A stretch of DNA of 13,567 nt from UBA1738 sp045658645 (GTDB taxonomy: Bacteria > Bacillota > Clostridia > UBA1381). The position numbers and the translations under genes are program-made. Every line of letters begins with the position of its first letter. The stretch's first letter is position 1. The notes below the pieces were generated by a model. The model saw only the letters and a program-made list of their open reading frames with translations, searched no databases and was not told the origin of the DNA. The stretch spans positions 1-13,567 of the forward strand of contig JAZOVJ010000026.1 of the NCBI GenBank assembly GCA_045658645.1, given 5' to 3'. Shown here piece by piece: positions 5,984 through 13,567 of this stretch.

Positions 5984-7060
5984 TTATTTTGAAAAAGTCG
6001 GAAATCCCAAAGTTCCACCGGTTTTCTTAAGTCCTATTTTTTCTGCACTTTCAATACACCTGTGTCCGTCTGTGCGAGCTCTTTTCTTACGCTCGGGGAT
6101 TTCCTTTGCAAGATACGGTATTCCAAATGAAAGCATCGCCTTTATCAGCTCAGTTCTTGTAATACCTTTTCTTTTGTATTCTGCCAGAATTTCAAACATG
6201 GCATAGTTTAAAGCATCTTTGCTAAATGCTTTCGTTTTGCGATTAACAGACTTCAACCATTTGTAAAAATCTAAAAACTTATTGATGTCCGTATTTTCTC
6301 TGAAATAAATTCCCTTGATATAAAACTCCTCTTGCTTACCGTTCATAGTTTCAAGAAGTGCTCCATAATAGTTTTTTTGAATTTCAATGACTTCTTTGTG
6401 CTGCTTTTCTAAGGTTGTTTCGGTAATTTGTTTATCATGAAGTCTGTATATCATAAGATATTCAGGCATAATCTCCACATCATATCCTGCCATCACAAAT
6501 CTTGTCCAAAGTTCCATATCTTCGGTACAAGTAAAGTTTTTATCATACAATAGACTTTTAATTGCATCAGCTTTTGCAATAATCCCGGGGTGCAGTATCG
6601 GATTTGTAACCAAAAGCAATGCTTTTATGGAATCCTTGTCGCACCTTCCTCCGCATCCTCCAGAAGAGACAACTCCGTTTTTAAGCGTCATAAATCTGCA
6701 GGAAGACAAAGCCACATTGGGATTTCTCTCCATGAAGTCATATTGCTTTGCAAGTCTTTCCGGCAAACATATATCATCTGCATCCATTCTTGCAATATAT
6801 TTACCATGTGCAAATGATATGGCTATGTTAAGGGATGACGGTAACCTCAAATTCACTTCATTATTATGTACTTTTACACGTTCATCACGCTCTTCAAATC
6901 TTTTTAATATTTCGTTGGTTCTGTCGGTGGAACAATCATTAATTATAATAAGTTCAAAGTCTTTAAATGTTTGATTCAAGACACTTTCAATGGCTTCGGA
7001 CAAATAGTCCTCACCATTATACACGCTCATTATTAAGGATATTTTGGGTGCTGTATTCAT
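5984..7060 (-). CDS. GT2 family glycosyltransferase
   Basis: This encodes 358 residues with an N-terminal GT-A fold. SLIMSVYNGEDYL (8-20) begins the nucleotide-binding region, INDCSTDRT follows the third strand, and MDADD (92-96) holds the DxD metal site. TEDMELW (179-185) supplies the likely catalytic base, and RLHDKQIT (206-213) is a segment common in this subgroup. The C-terminal half is helical and variable, as in acceptor-binding regions of EPS transferases. No membrane helix is seen, so it is probably peripheral at the cytoplasmic membrane, adding one sugar to the lipid-linked repeat unit. Its ATG overlaps the upstream gene's TGA (ATGA) and is preceded by AAGGAGGGGGG, an unusually strong site with a G6 run between core and start. 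The sugar and linkage cannot be predicted. Confidence 0.92.
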   Translation of the reverse strand: MNTAPKISLIMSVYNGEDYLSEAIESVLNQTFKDFELIIINDCSTDRTNEILKRFEERDERVKVHNNEVNLRLPSSLNIAISFAHGKYIARMDADDICLPERLAKQYDFMERNPNVALSSCRFMTLKNGVVSSGGCGGRCDKDSIKALLLVTNPILHPGIIAKADAIKSLLYDKNFTCTEDMELWTRFVMAGYDVEIMPEYLMIYRLHDKQITETTLEKQHKEVIEIQKNYYGALLETMNGKQEEFYIKGIYFRENTDINKFLDFYKWLKSVNRKTKAFSKDALNYAMFEILAEYKRKGITRTELIKAMLSFGIPYLAKEIPERKKRARTDGHRCIESAEKIGLKKTGGTLGFPTFSK

Positions 7061-8082
7061 TTTTTGTCCCCCCTCCTTATACGCTTTAGCTCTTTGCAGA
7101 AATACAAAAAGTAAAAAGCCAATCCAAGTCTTTGCTTTTTCATTAAAAATATGGCAATTCGGCTTTTTAAGGTGATTTTTTCAAAATGTGCCTTTTTGAT
7201 TTCCTCTCTATGCAGAGATTCCAATATGAGTTCCTTTAGCTTTTTGATAGCACTAAAATAATTTCCTTCAGCTGCTGCTGCCAAAATTGCAAAACACATA
7301 AAACAAGAATAACGTGAAATCTGCTCATCAAAATCTTTTGGTTTTTCTATGTTTAATCCGCGAAGACCTATAATCACATCTGCTATCTGCGAGATATGAT
7401 GCGTTGTAAAGTCTGTCGAAATAGAATCATTTCTTATGGTATAAAGATATATGGCTTTTTTGCTCATATAAATTGTTTCTGCCTCCAAAAAACAAGGCAC
7501 AATACAACTTAAGTCCTCACCTAAAGAAATGGCAGGATTCACATTAAGCTGATGTTTTGTAGCAAGTTCGCGTTTTACTGCCTTTCCCCACAAAAAGTAA
7601 AATACGTGATTCATATTTTCATCCAACAAAAGTTTGGGAGAAATATGTTGCTTGATTTCTGCTTTTTTATATAATCCTTCATCGACTACGTCTTCGATTG
7701 TATCTCCTGTTTTTCCGTTGATACTGCACTTATAAGAAAAAGATACGATATCTGCACCCGTATCACATATTATTTTATATGCGCTTTCTAACGCATCAGG
7801 AAGAATGGCATCATCCCCGTCAAGATGAAATATATATTCTCCGCTTGCTGCTTTTATTCCTGCTTGCCTTGCACTTACCAAACCGCCGTTTTCTTTGTGA
7901 ATTACTTTTATTCTTATGTCTTTTTCGGAATATTCATCACAAATTGCTCCGCACATATCAGGAGAACCATCATCAACCAATATAAGTTCAAAATCGGTAA
8001 ATGATTGCAAAAGCACGCTGTCAATGCATCTTCTTATGTATTTTTCAATATTATAAATCGGAACAATCACTGAAAAAAGCAT
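7057..8082 (-). CDS. GT2 family glycosyltransferase
   Basis: This encodes 341 residues of the CpsI/WcaA-like GT2 group used in capsule and EPS repeat-unit assembly. FSVIVPIYNIEKYI opens the GT-A domain, LVDDGSPD follows, KENGGLVSAR (63-72) is the conserved loop, and LDGDD (87-91) is the metal site. GED (188-190) is the likely base. A short basic C-terminal tail with aromatic residues (about 310-341) may associate with the membrane. The first 90 residues are strikingly similar to those of the next gene upstream (8095-9150), while the C-terminal parts differ, as expected of an old duplication with changed acceptor specificity. The TAG stop of the upstream gene is embedded in this gene's ribosome binding site (TAGGAG). 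Confidence 0.92.
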   Translation of the reverse strand: MLFSVIVPIYNIEKYIRRCIDSVLLQSFTDFELILVDDGSPDMCGAICDEYSEKDIRIKVIHKENGGLVSARQAGIKAASGEYIFHLDGDDAILPDALESAYKIICDTGADIVSFSYKCSINGKTGDTIEDVVDEGLYKKAEIKQHISPKLLLDENMNHVFYFLWGKAVKRELATKHQLNVNPAISLGEDLSCIVPCFLEAETIYMSKKAIYLYTIRNDSISTDFTTHHISQIADVIIGLRGLNIEKPKDFDEQISRYSCFMCFAILAAAAEGNYFSAIKKLKELILESLHREEIKKAHFEKITLKSRIAIFLMKKQRLGLAFYFLYFCKELKRIRRGDKK

Positions 8083-8094
8083 TGCAAAAAACTC

Positions 8095-9150
8095 CTATCT
8101 GTCTCTTAATATCACCATTATCTTTTGAAGCAAAAACAATTTATACTTCATGGTAAAAGCAAATGCCGCCTGTTTTACAGGCAATCTATACCAAGGATAT
8201 GCTTTTAAAACATTTTGAATTTTCTCCTCAGTGCAAATTTCTTTTAATCTTTTCTTTAGGTAAGAAAATTTTATTTTTTCATTCCTTGCGTGTATAATCT
8301 CTTGCGAACACAAAATTCTTCCAAAGCCTTGTATCAATCTATCTAAGTAAAGTTTATATTCATCTTTTTTTACAGTATCTGCAATTCGTTTTTCAATTTC
8401 ATCCAAAAATACGATACTTTTCTCAAAACGGTCCTTTTTATATGCTTTTGAAAGAGAATCTTCATTACGACAGTAGCAGTAGTATGCTCCAGGGGTCCCA
8501 ACCGCACTTTCTGCCGCTTTTATGTAGTCAACCATAAACAAGGTATCCTCGGAAAGTATTTCTCTTTCGGACAAGAATCTGATTCCTTTTTCACGAAGCA
8601 CAGAAGCTTTAAATATATTTTTACATACACTCACGCCATAACGACTGTCATCAGGCTCACTGGGAAGTGCACCAATAACACCTAAAAGAAGCTCTTTCAT
8701 ATCTTCTTTTTTAAACACAGTCTCTTCCCCGAAATATACTTTTCTTTTATCTGTGCCTGCCTCGGAAAACATATTCCCGCCAACAAAGCAAATTCCTGAC
8801 AAACACAGGTCGGCATCATTCTTTTTTGCCACATTATATAAAGTTTCATACATTGTCATCTCTATATAATCATCAGAGTCCACAAAACCTATGTATTCGC
8901 CTGTTGCTGCCTCAATGCCTGAATTTCTTGCAAATCCAAGTCCTCCGTTTTTCTTATGCACAACTTTTATTCTTGAATCTGCTTTTGAAAGTTCATCGCA
9001 AAGTATAGCACAGTTTTCCTTTGAACCATCATCAACAATGATTATTTCTATATCTTTAAGAGTTTGGTTCGTTATGGAATCCATACACCTTCTGAGATAT
9101 TTTTCAGTATTATATACAGGAACAACAATACTTAGTTTAGGCTTTGTCAC
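8095..9150 (-). CDS. GT2 family glycosyltransferase
   Basis: This encodes about 351 residues of GT2 type. It shows LSIVVPVYNTEKYLRRCMDS, IVDDGS, KKNGGLGFARNSG and the metal motif VDSDD, with SED further on as the likely base. It probably adds a sugar to the undecaprenyl-linked repeat unit at the cytoplasmic membrane face. Two GTG starts are possible. The one at 9159 overlaps the upstream TGA (GTGA). The one at 9150 has AGAGGTGA about five bases upstream, so I prefer it. Its N-terminal domain closely resembles the neighbour at 7057-8082, including the Arg-Arg-Cys motif and the Asn-Gly-Gly loop. The C-terminal third is lysine-rich and poorly conserved. Donor and linkage are unknown. Confidence 0.91.
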   Translation of the reverse strand: MTKPKLSIVVPVYNTEKYLRRCMDSITNQTLKDIEIIIVDDGSKENCAILCDELSKADSRIKVVHKKNGGLGFARNSGIEAATGEYIGFVDSDDYIEMTMYETLYNVAKKNDADLCLSGICFVGGNMFSEAGTDKRKVYFGEETVFKKEDMKELLLGVIGALPSEPDDSRYGVSVCKNIFKASVLREKGIRFLSEREILSEDTLFMVDYIKAAESAVGTPGAYYCYCRNEDSLSKAYKKDRFEKSIVFLDEIEKRIADTVKKDEYKLYLDRLIQGFGRILCSQEIIHARNEKIKFSYLKKRLKEICTEEKIQNVLKAYPWYRLPVKQAAFAFTMKYKLFLLQKIMVILRDR

Positions 9151-9155
9151 TTTCT

Positions 9156-9163
9156 TCACCTCT
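9156..9163 (-). promoter_or_regulatory. Ribosome binding site containing the upstream stop codon
   Basis: AGAGGTGA on the minus strand includes the TGA stop of the GT4 gene (9156-9158) and precedes GTG 9150 by five bases. It favours the second GTG as start and indicates termination-reinitiation coupling. Confidence 0.55.
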
Positions 9164-10367
9164 TGTCTATAAGGTTATTATATTGATGTATTAAGATTTC
9201 GGAATACTCCGTGATACCCATTATATTCTTGCCTTTAGTTTCACAGTTTGTTTTAAGTATTTTATAGTATTCTTCATTTTCAAAACATTGTTTTATCGCT
9301 GAGGCGATAGACTCAGACGTTGGATTTAAAGCCAACACACCGGTTTCCCCGTCCTCTACAAGTTCTGCCATTCCGCCGTAGTTCATAGTTACCACAGGAA
9401 CGCCCATAGAATGAGCCTCCAATATTGATAAAGGATTGTTTTCATAACATACTGACGGAGCGATAAGAAGCTTGGCGTTTGCCATCAGTTCGGTCAGTTC
9501 TTTTCCTGTAACAAACCCTTTCAATGTGAGATTTGGGATATCTTTCAAAACCTCATCATCAGGGCCGTTGCCTGCTACGACAAAGCTAATGTCAGGCAAG
9601 AGCTTGGCGGTATTTGCCAGAAGTTCGACACCTTTTTCCTTTGAAAGTCTGCCAACAAAAACAACATAAGGATTTTCACAGTCTGTTTTAGTTGATATAC
9701 TATTCTTTTCAATAAAATTATGTATTGTAAAGGTTTTTCCGGAATAAATATCCGAAGCACCTAAAAGCTTATTTTCCAAAAATCTGCTCGGACATATAAA
9801 CAAATCAACCTTTTTATATGTTTTCAAAAATGAATAAAATTCCGCTTCAATTACACCTAAAAGACTTTTGATTTTTGAATTATGAATACAACTATATTTC
9901 AGGCAATTCCATTTTGAGCCTTTTATACATCTGTCGCAGGGTTTTGCTTCATTGAAGCTATACAAAAGATGATTCGGGCAAATCATTTGATAGTCATGAA
10001 CTGTTTGCACCAGTGGGATATTTCTCTTTTTCACCGCATAGATAATTGATGGCGTAAGCTGAAAGTTGATGTTATTCATATGAACAATATCAGGCTTAAA
10101 AGAATCCAAAACTTTGCCGATTTTCTTGTGTGCTTCCCTTGAGTATATTATTTTGAACGGATAGAGAAATCTTGACAAACCTTTAGAGTGAAAATCCATG
10201 TTGGTTGTATAAAGCCCTAAAGAATTTCCTACCGTATTTTTTTCATCATACATACCGAAATATTCAACTTCGTGTCCCTGGGATTTAAGTTCCTCTGAAA
10301 GCTTTAACATATAGCTCTCGCTTCCGCCCCGTGGGTAAAGAAATTTATTCACCATCAATATCTTCAT
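9156..10367 (-). CDS. GT4 family glycosyltransferase with cysteine-rich insert
   Basis: This encodes 403 residues of the GT-B fold, GT4 family (retaining, nucleotide-sugar donor). The N-terminal half opens with a Gly-rich loop (YPRGGSESY, 11-19) and has HDY at 124-126. The donor-binding half has VGRLSKEKG (238-246), GNGPD, GFV and the E-x7-E motif (Glu309, Glu317) followed by HSMGVPVV. A cysteine cluster at 130, 144, 147, 155 and 160 (including CDRC) forms an insert after the HDY strand, as in one recognised GT4 subgroup, and may bind a metal. It overlaps the polymerase gene by ATGA and the next GT2 gene by GTGA. The ribosome binding site is modest (GAGGA, about 13 bases upstream), so coupling to the polymerase gene probably matters. 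Sugar specificity is not predictable. Confidence 0.93.
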   Translation of the reverse strand: MKILMVNKFLYPRGGSESYMLKLSEELKSQGHEVEYFGMYDEKNTVGNSLGLYTTNMDFHSKGLSRFLYPFKIIYSREAHKKIGKVLDSFKPDIVHMNNINFQLTPSIIYAVKKRNIPLVQTVHDYQMICPNHLLYSFNEAKPCDRCIKGSKWNCLKYSCIHNSKIKSLLGVIEAEFYSFLKTYKKVDLFICPSRFLENKLLGASDIYSGKTFTIHNFIEKNSISTKTDCENPYVVFVGRLSKEKGVELLANTAKLLPDISFVVAGNGPDDEVLKDIPNLTLKGFVTGKELTELMANAKLLIAPSVCYENNPLSILEAHSMGVPVVTMNYGGMAELVEDGETGVLALNPTSESIASAIKQCFENEEYYKILKTNCETKGKNIMGITEYSEILIHQYNNLIDKR

Positions 10368-11668
10368 AATATTGTTCCGTCCTCTGTTTCTTTGTTAGCA
10401 TCTGAAATATATCCAAACATTTTTGTTTCGCATGTTCTGACATTTTCGTCAAAGCCGTGTCCAATCATTATGATAGCAAGCACCGTTGTAAGAAGCGGAT
10501 AGTTCATAGTGTTGTCGGTTGATGAAACGATAACCAGGTAAATGCTTAGTGCAAGAGCAATAATACCATTTTCAACCTTGCCTTTTGAACCGAAATAACA
10601 TACTCTGACTAAAGTCATAGAAACAAGCCATAAGATATATCCCCAAAAACCAAGATCTATAAAATACTGCAGAAAATCGTTATGAACCGATGAAACACCG
10701 ACATTCATATTTGTGCTTAACTGATATGTCAAGAATCCGATTCCGTTACCCAGGAAATCAGGCGAAAACTCATAGAACTTATCCACCGCATTGTAAATAA
10801 TAACACGACCGTTTGTATCTATTCCTGCCTTTTCCAAATGCGCAAAAACATCCATTTTTATAATTGCAATATATCCTATAAGAATCGCTACCAATATAAC
10901 AGAAAAAATCACGTTAAGTCGAATAGCTGTATCTTTTTTGAATTTTGCGACCAAGTTAAGCATCCAACCAAAAGCCAGAGCAACTACAATAGCGATAATA
11001 CCAATTCTTTTGAATGATGTCAGAAAACAAAATATGCTGAGTCCAAGTAAGATAAAAAATACAATATTTTTCTTTGGCTTTAAGAGCATATATACGAGAT
11101 AGGCACCAAGACAAAATGCAAGTTCATGAATTTCTGCCTGAACAATAATATCTCCTGTTTCGGCCGCAAAAGTCATAACAAGAGTTACAAATTCTGAAAA
11201 GAAGTTTCCGATTCCATTTTGTACTATAATCGTAAAAATTATCAAAATATTGGAAATAAGAATTGCAACCAGGTTATACCAGATACCTTTTTCGCCGAAC
11301 ACATACAAAAATGCAACTGCCACAAGGGTAAATGAAAGCATATTGCTATATACAAAAGCACCTGACAAACCTCTTGAAATAACCGCAGTATCAACCTGCT
11401 CCATAAACCATATAAAAAGAGATACGAGGATTGTTATAATAAGCGGTATGCAATATACAACTGTTGACTTAATGGAAGAAGCACCTCTTGCAATATTAGG
11501 CTTATATAAAAAAGCGAAAAAAGTCGATACTAAAAGAACAAGGGCAAATGCATGACGGTATGTAATAAACAATCCAAGGTTAATTACTTCTGTAATAAAA
11601 TAGTACATAAGTACCGCAACTGCCATAAAGTAAACCTTAAATGTTGTTTGCAAAAATTTATTTTCCAT
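10364..11668 (-). CDS. Wzy/WaaL-type O-antigen polymerase or ligase
   Basis: This encodes 434 residues of polytopic membrane protein with about ten to twelve hydrophobic helices. Between two late helices lies the large extracytoplasmic loop typical of the Wzy_C/O-antigen ligase family, with NGR (286-288, the key Arg) and SVHNDFLQYFIDLGFWG (327-343, the key His). Such proteins join undecaprenyl-linked repeat units (Wzy) or transfer polymer to an acceptor (ligase). In a Gram-positive EPS cluster the polymerase role is more likely. The ATG is preceded by AAAGGAGG at about eleven bases; a closer upstream ATG (11673-11675) is out of frame. It follows the chain-length gene by 26 bases and overlaps the GT4 gene by four. 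I cannot separate polymerase from ligase by sequence alone. Confidence 0.88.
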   Translation of the reverse strand: MENKFLQTTFKVYFMAVAVLMYYFITEVINLGLFITYRHAFALVLLVSTFFAFLYKPNIARGASSIKSTVVYCIPLIITILVSLFIWFMEQVDTAVISRGLSGAFVYSNMLSFTLVAVAFLYVFGEKGIWYNLVAILISNILIIFTIIVQNGIGNFFSEFVTLVMTFAAETGDIIVQAEIHELAFCLGAYLVYMLLKPKKNIVFFILLGLSIFCFLTSFKRIGIIAIVVALAFGWMLNLVAKFKKDTAIRLNVIFSVILVAILIGYIAIIKMDVFAHLEKAGIDTNGRVIIYNAVDKFYEFSPDFLGNGIGFLTYQLSTNMNVGVSSVHNDFLQYFIDLGFWGYILWLVSMTLVRVCYFGSKGKVENGIIALALSIYLVIVSSTDNTMNYPLLTTVLAIIMIGHGFDENVRTCETKMFGYISDANKETEDGTIL

Positions 11669-11694
11669 AGTTCATTTGCCCTCCTTTCGTGTTT

Positions 11695-13125
11695 TTATTC
11701 AGTAAAAATTTCCTTTTTCATCGCATCAGAAACATATTCTTTTTTACTTCTTATTGTCTCTGAAAGCAGTTTTCTTGCTGTTTGATTTTCCTTAAATGTT
11801 TCCGCAATACCAACCTTATATTCTATTCTGATATCCTTATAATTTTCACGGTCATCAAGCCTTAACTGGAACAATCTCATTATATCTTCAACAGTAATAT
11901 AATCCGTTTCCTTCGCTAAAATTACAAAGCTTCCATTTCCGTTATAAACAAACTCTGCATCTGTTTTTCCAAAAGCTTCTTTTAAGTAGCCTGTAAACAT
12001 CTTTATGATGTCATCGCCTACCTGACGGGTATTCTCGGTATTTATTGCCACAAGGTTTGCTATATCAACCATACAATACACCGTACCGTCATCTAAAAGT
12101 TTTTTATCCATAGATTTCAAATACTTATCAAAGTATGCGCGATTATTAAGCTCTGTAAGATGGTCTGTGTAGAAAATATAATGTATAATGTCACCCATTC
12201 TTCCTATTACAATCGCACCGCCGCAGCAAAGGATTATCAGGAAGAAAAATGCAATCAATGTATATAAGTTTACATTAACACTCGGCTTAACTGAAGCGGA
12301 AGACAACACCGAAATGTAGCTTGCTCCAAGATATTCGTTGTATTCCTCATTGGTTTTCATAGATTTGGAGTATAATTCACCCAAATCAGTAACAAGTGCT
12401 TTGATCTCCTCTTCAATTTCACTCTTAATCTGTTCATAATTTTCATTATGTAACTGCGAGCAAGTCTGACCCGATGCCTGACACTCATTATTTCCGCATG
12501 CTCCGGTGCATTTTTGGAATGTGTCTATAACATACTGACAATATGCAGAATCAATAACCGAATGCTCTCTCTTTTCATTGTGGTCACGCCAAGCATATAT
12601 AAGCTCATCATATGTTACAGTCTGATCTCCGGGTGCATAGGAGCCTGTCAAATTGCGATCATGCACACTATCAAGAATATACTCATAAGTAATATTTGTA
12701 TTTCCTGATTCTCTCATTTTTTCCACATAAGCATCAATAACCGCAACGGTATCTTTTACAATATTTTCTTCTTTTGTGTTTAATATATTGTTGTTATCAA
12801 TTCTTGTTGTGTAGTCTGAAATCAGTACTGTTTTATTCTTGGTTATCTGATATTTATATATCTTTGAAAACAGTGCAGAAAGTTTAACATGTCTTATATA
12901 ACTGAATTCATCTGCCAAATCGCTAAAAGATACACCTGTCTTTGTTGATCTGTAATAAGGGTTCTGTTCCATACGCTGATACAATGTAGTGAGCGTTTCA
13001 TCAATACCCGTATCTATCATTTCCACCATTTCAATGTAGTCATAGTTTTCTCTTTCTATATTTTCTATGACATTTTTTGCAGGAGCAACATTAACATATT
13101 TTTGACTGTATTCTGCAAAATACAC
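11695..13125 (-). pseudogene. 3' part of interrupted Wzz-degenerate GGDEF protein
   Basis: This is the downstream segment of a reading frame cut by a TAA at 13129-13131; it continues in the same frame, so the GTG at 13125 is only a nominal start and has no ribosome binding site. The 476 residues comprise an extracytoplasmic domain (1-285), a membrane helix (about 287-308) and a cytoplasmic GGDEF-like domain (about 320-472). The GGDEF domain has DHLTELNNRAYF (321-332), then DIANLVAIN and QVGDD in the expected order, but the signature is GNGSF (396-400), so it should be catalytically dead. No RxxD inhibitory site is seen. Five cysteines at 196, 206, 210, 215 and 222 cluster in the outer domain. 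Together with the 5' part it forms a two-helix chain-length regulator carrying a GGDEF-like domain where Gram-positive partners usually have a tyrosine kinase. If readthrough does not occur, the product is lost. Confidence 0.75.
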
Positions 13126-13128
13126 ATC

Positions 13129-13557
13129 TTATGTTTCATCAAGAATAGTTCTCGCAAAATCTGTACCTTCGTTATTTGTAGCTGTAAAAGAAACAATATA
13201 TGTGCTCGGTTCATAAACATATTCTTCGCCTTCTTCAAGCTTTGCCTCTTTTTGTGCAACCTTATCTTCATCCGGAATCGGTGTTATAGATATTCTTGAT
13301 ATCAGACTGTCTACCGAATAAACACCTGTAAGTCCCATTCTGTCAACAACTTTTGACATTACAGCCGATGATTTGATTTCATTAACATCAAGTTTTGAAC
13401 CTGTTGGTGTAAGTCCTTGCTCTGCCGCAGGATCATTGTAATGAATAACTTCCGAAGCAACAAATGTGTTGGAATTCTTAAGTTTGAAATTTATTGCATA
13501 AGTTGCTAAAACACAAAAAATTACAATGATAGGCAGAATCTTTTTTAAATATCTCAT
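13129..13557 (-). pseudogene. 5' part of interrupted Wzz-like chain-length determinant
   Basis: These 142 residues form the N-terminal half of a polysaccharide co-polymerase. It has a basic start MRYLKK, a membrane helix (about 7-25), then the extracytoplasmic Wzz fold with TFVASEVIHY, the LDVNEIKSS segment and ARTILDET leading to the internal stop. Wzz proteins set polymer length together with Wzy and span the membrane twice. This piece has only the first helix; the second and the cytoplasmic domain are in the downstream segment in the same frame. Replacing the TAA with one sense codon gives an unbroken 620-codon frame (including that codon) that ends at 11697. Only ten bases upstream of the ATG are in the window and they contain no stop, so the true start and its ribosome binding site cannot be verified. 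Products of this piece alone would be membrane-anchored fragments. Confidence 0.75.
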
Positions 13558-13567
13558 AATCTGAAAA

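Noticed and set aside
5965..6018. Upstream extension of the EAL protein to an ATG at 6018
   Set aside because: It would overlap the preceding glycosyltransferase gene by 35 bases and lacks the AGGAG site that precedes ATG 5964.
11940..11990. RxxD inhibitory (I-) site before the degenerate GGDEF motif
   Set aside because: The matching positions read GKTD without the Arg, and spacing to the signature is off by one, so I do not claim a c-di-GMP I-site.
1..13567. CRISPR arrays, tRNA or rRNA genes, insertion sequences, phage genes
   Set aside because: No regularly spaced repeats, clover-leaf sequences, transposase or integrase motifs were seen on either strand.

Overview
The window is AT-rich DNA from a Gram-positive, Clostridia-like bacterium. 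Evidence for this is the strong AGGAGG-type ribosome binding sites, tightly packed co-directional genes with ATGA overlaps, a consensus TTGACA-N17-TATAAT promoter, and an exopolysaccharide (EPS) cluster of Firmicute type. The species cannot be named from the sequence. All genes I can support lie on the minus strand, so transcription runs from position 13567 toward 1.

Region 1 (about 13557 to 3655) is a Wzy-type polysaccharide operon. It opens, within the window, with a Wzz-like chain-length protein fused to a degenerate GGDEF domain. This reading frame is broken by one in-frame TAA at 13129-13131. It is followed by a Wzy/WaaL-like membrane polymerase, a GT4 glycosyltransferase, three GT2 glycosyltransferases, a membrane protein with a degenerate GGDEF and an apparently complete EAL domain (a c-di-GMP phosphodiesterase type), and a GtrB/DPM1-like polyprenyl-phosphate glycosyltransferase. 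Most junctions are ATGA/GTGA overlaps or have the upstream stop inside the next ribosome binding site, so the genes look translationally coupled. The priming transferase, the flippase and any tyrosine kinase are not in the window and probably lie upstream, beyond 13567.

Region 2 (about 3654 to 3363) holds no convincing intact gene. It contains a frame-broken, membrane-like open stretch that is probably a remnant.

Region 3 (3362 to 322) is a small metabolic operon. It has a perfect sigma-A-type promoter, a candidate operator just downstream, an HpcH/HpaI-family aldolase, a D-2-hydroxyacid dehydrogenase and a cytoplasmic metallo-beta-lactamase-fold hydrolase, and ends in a clear intrinsic terminator. 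Two short out-of-context protein tails flank the hydrolase gene: one resembles an aldo/keto reductase C-terminus, the other possibly a HAD-type C-terminus. The operon therefore seems to have lost genes. It probably handles a sugar acid or 2-keto acid.

Region 4 (1 to 321) is AT-rich and shows no gene.

The most interesting idea is a polysaccharide system in which the chain-length regulator carries a cyclic-dinucleotide-type (GGDEF-like) cytoplasmic domain, with a GGDEF-EAL protein encoded in the same operon. This would imply direct second-messenger control of polymer assembly. The domain assignments come from motifs seen here; the regulatory model is inference.
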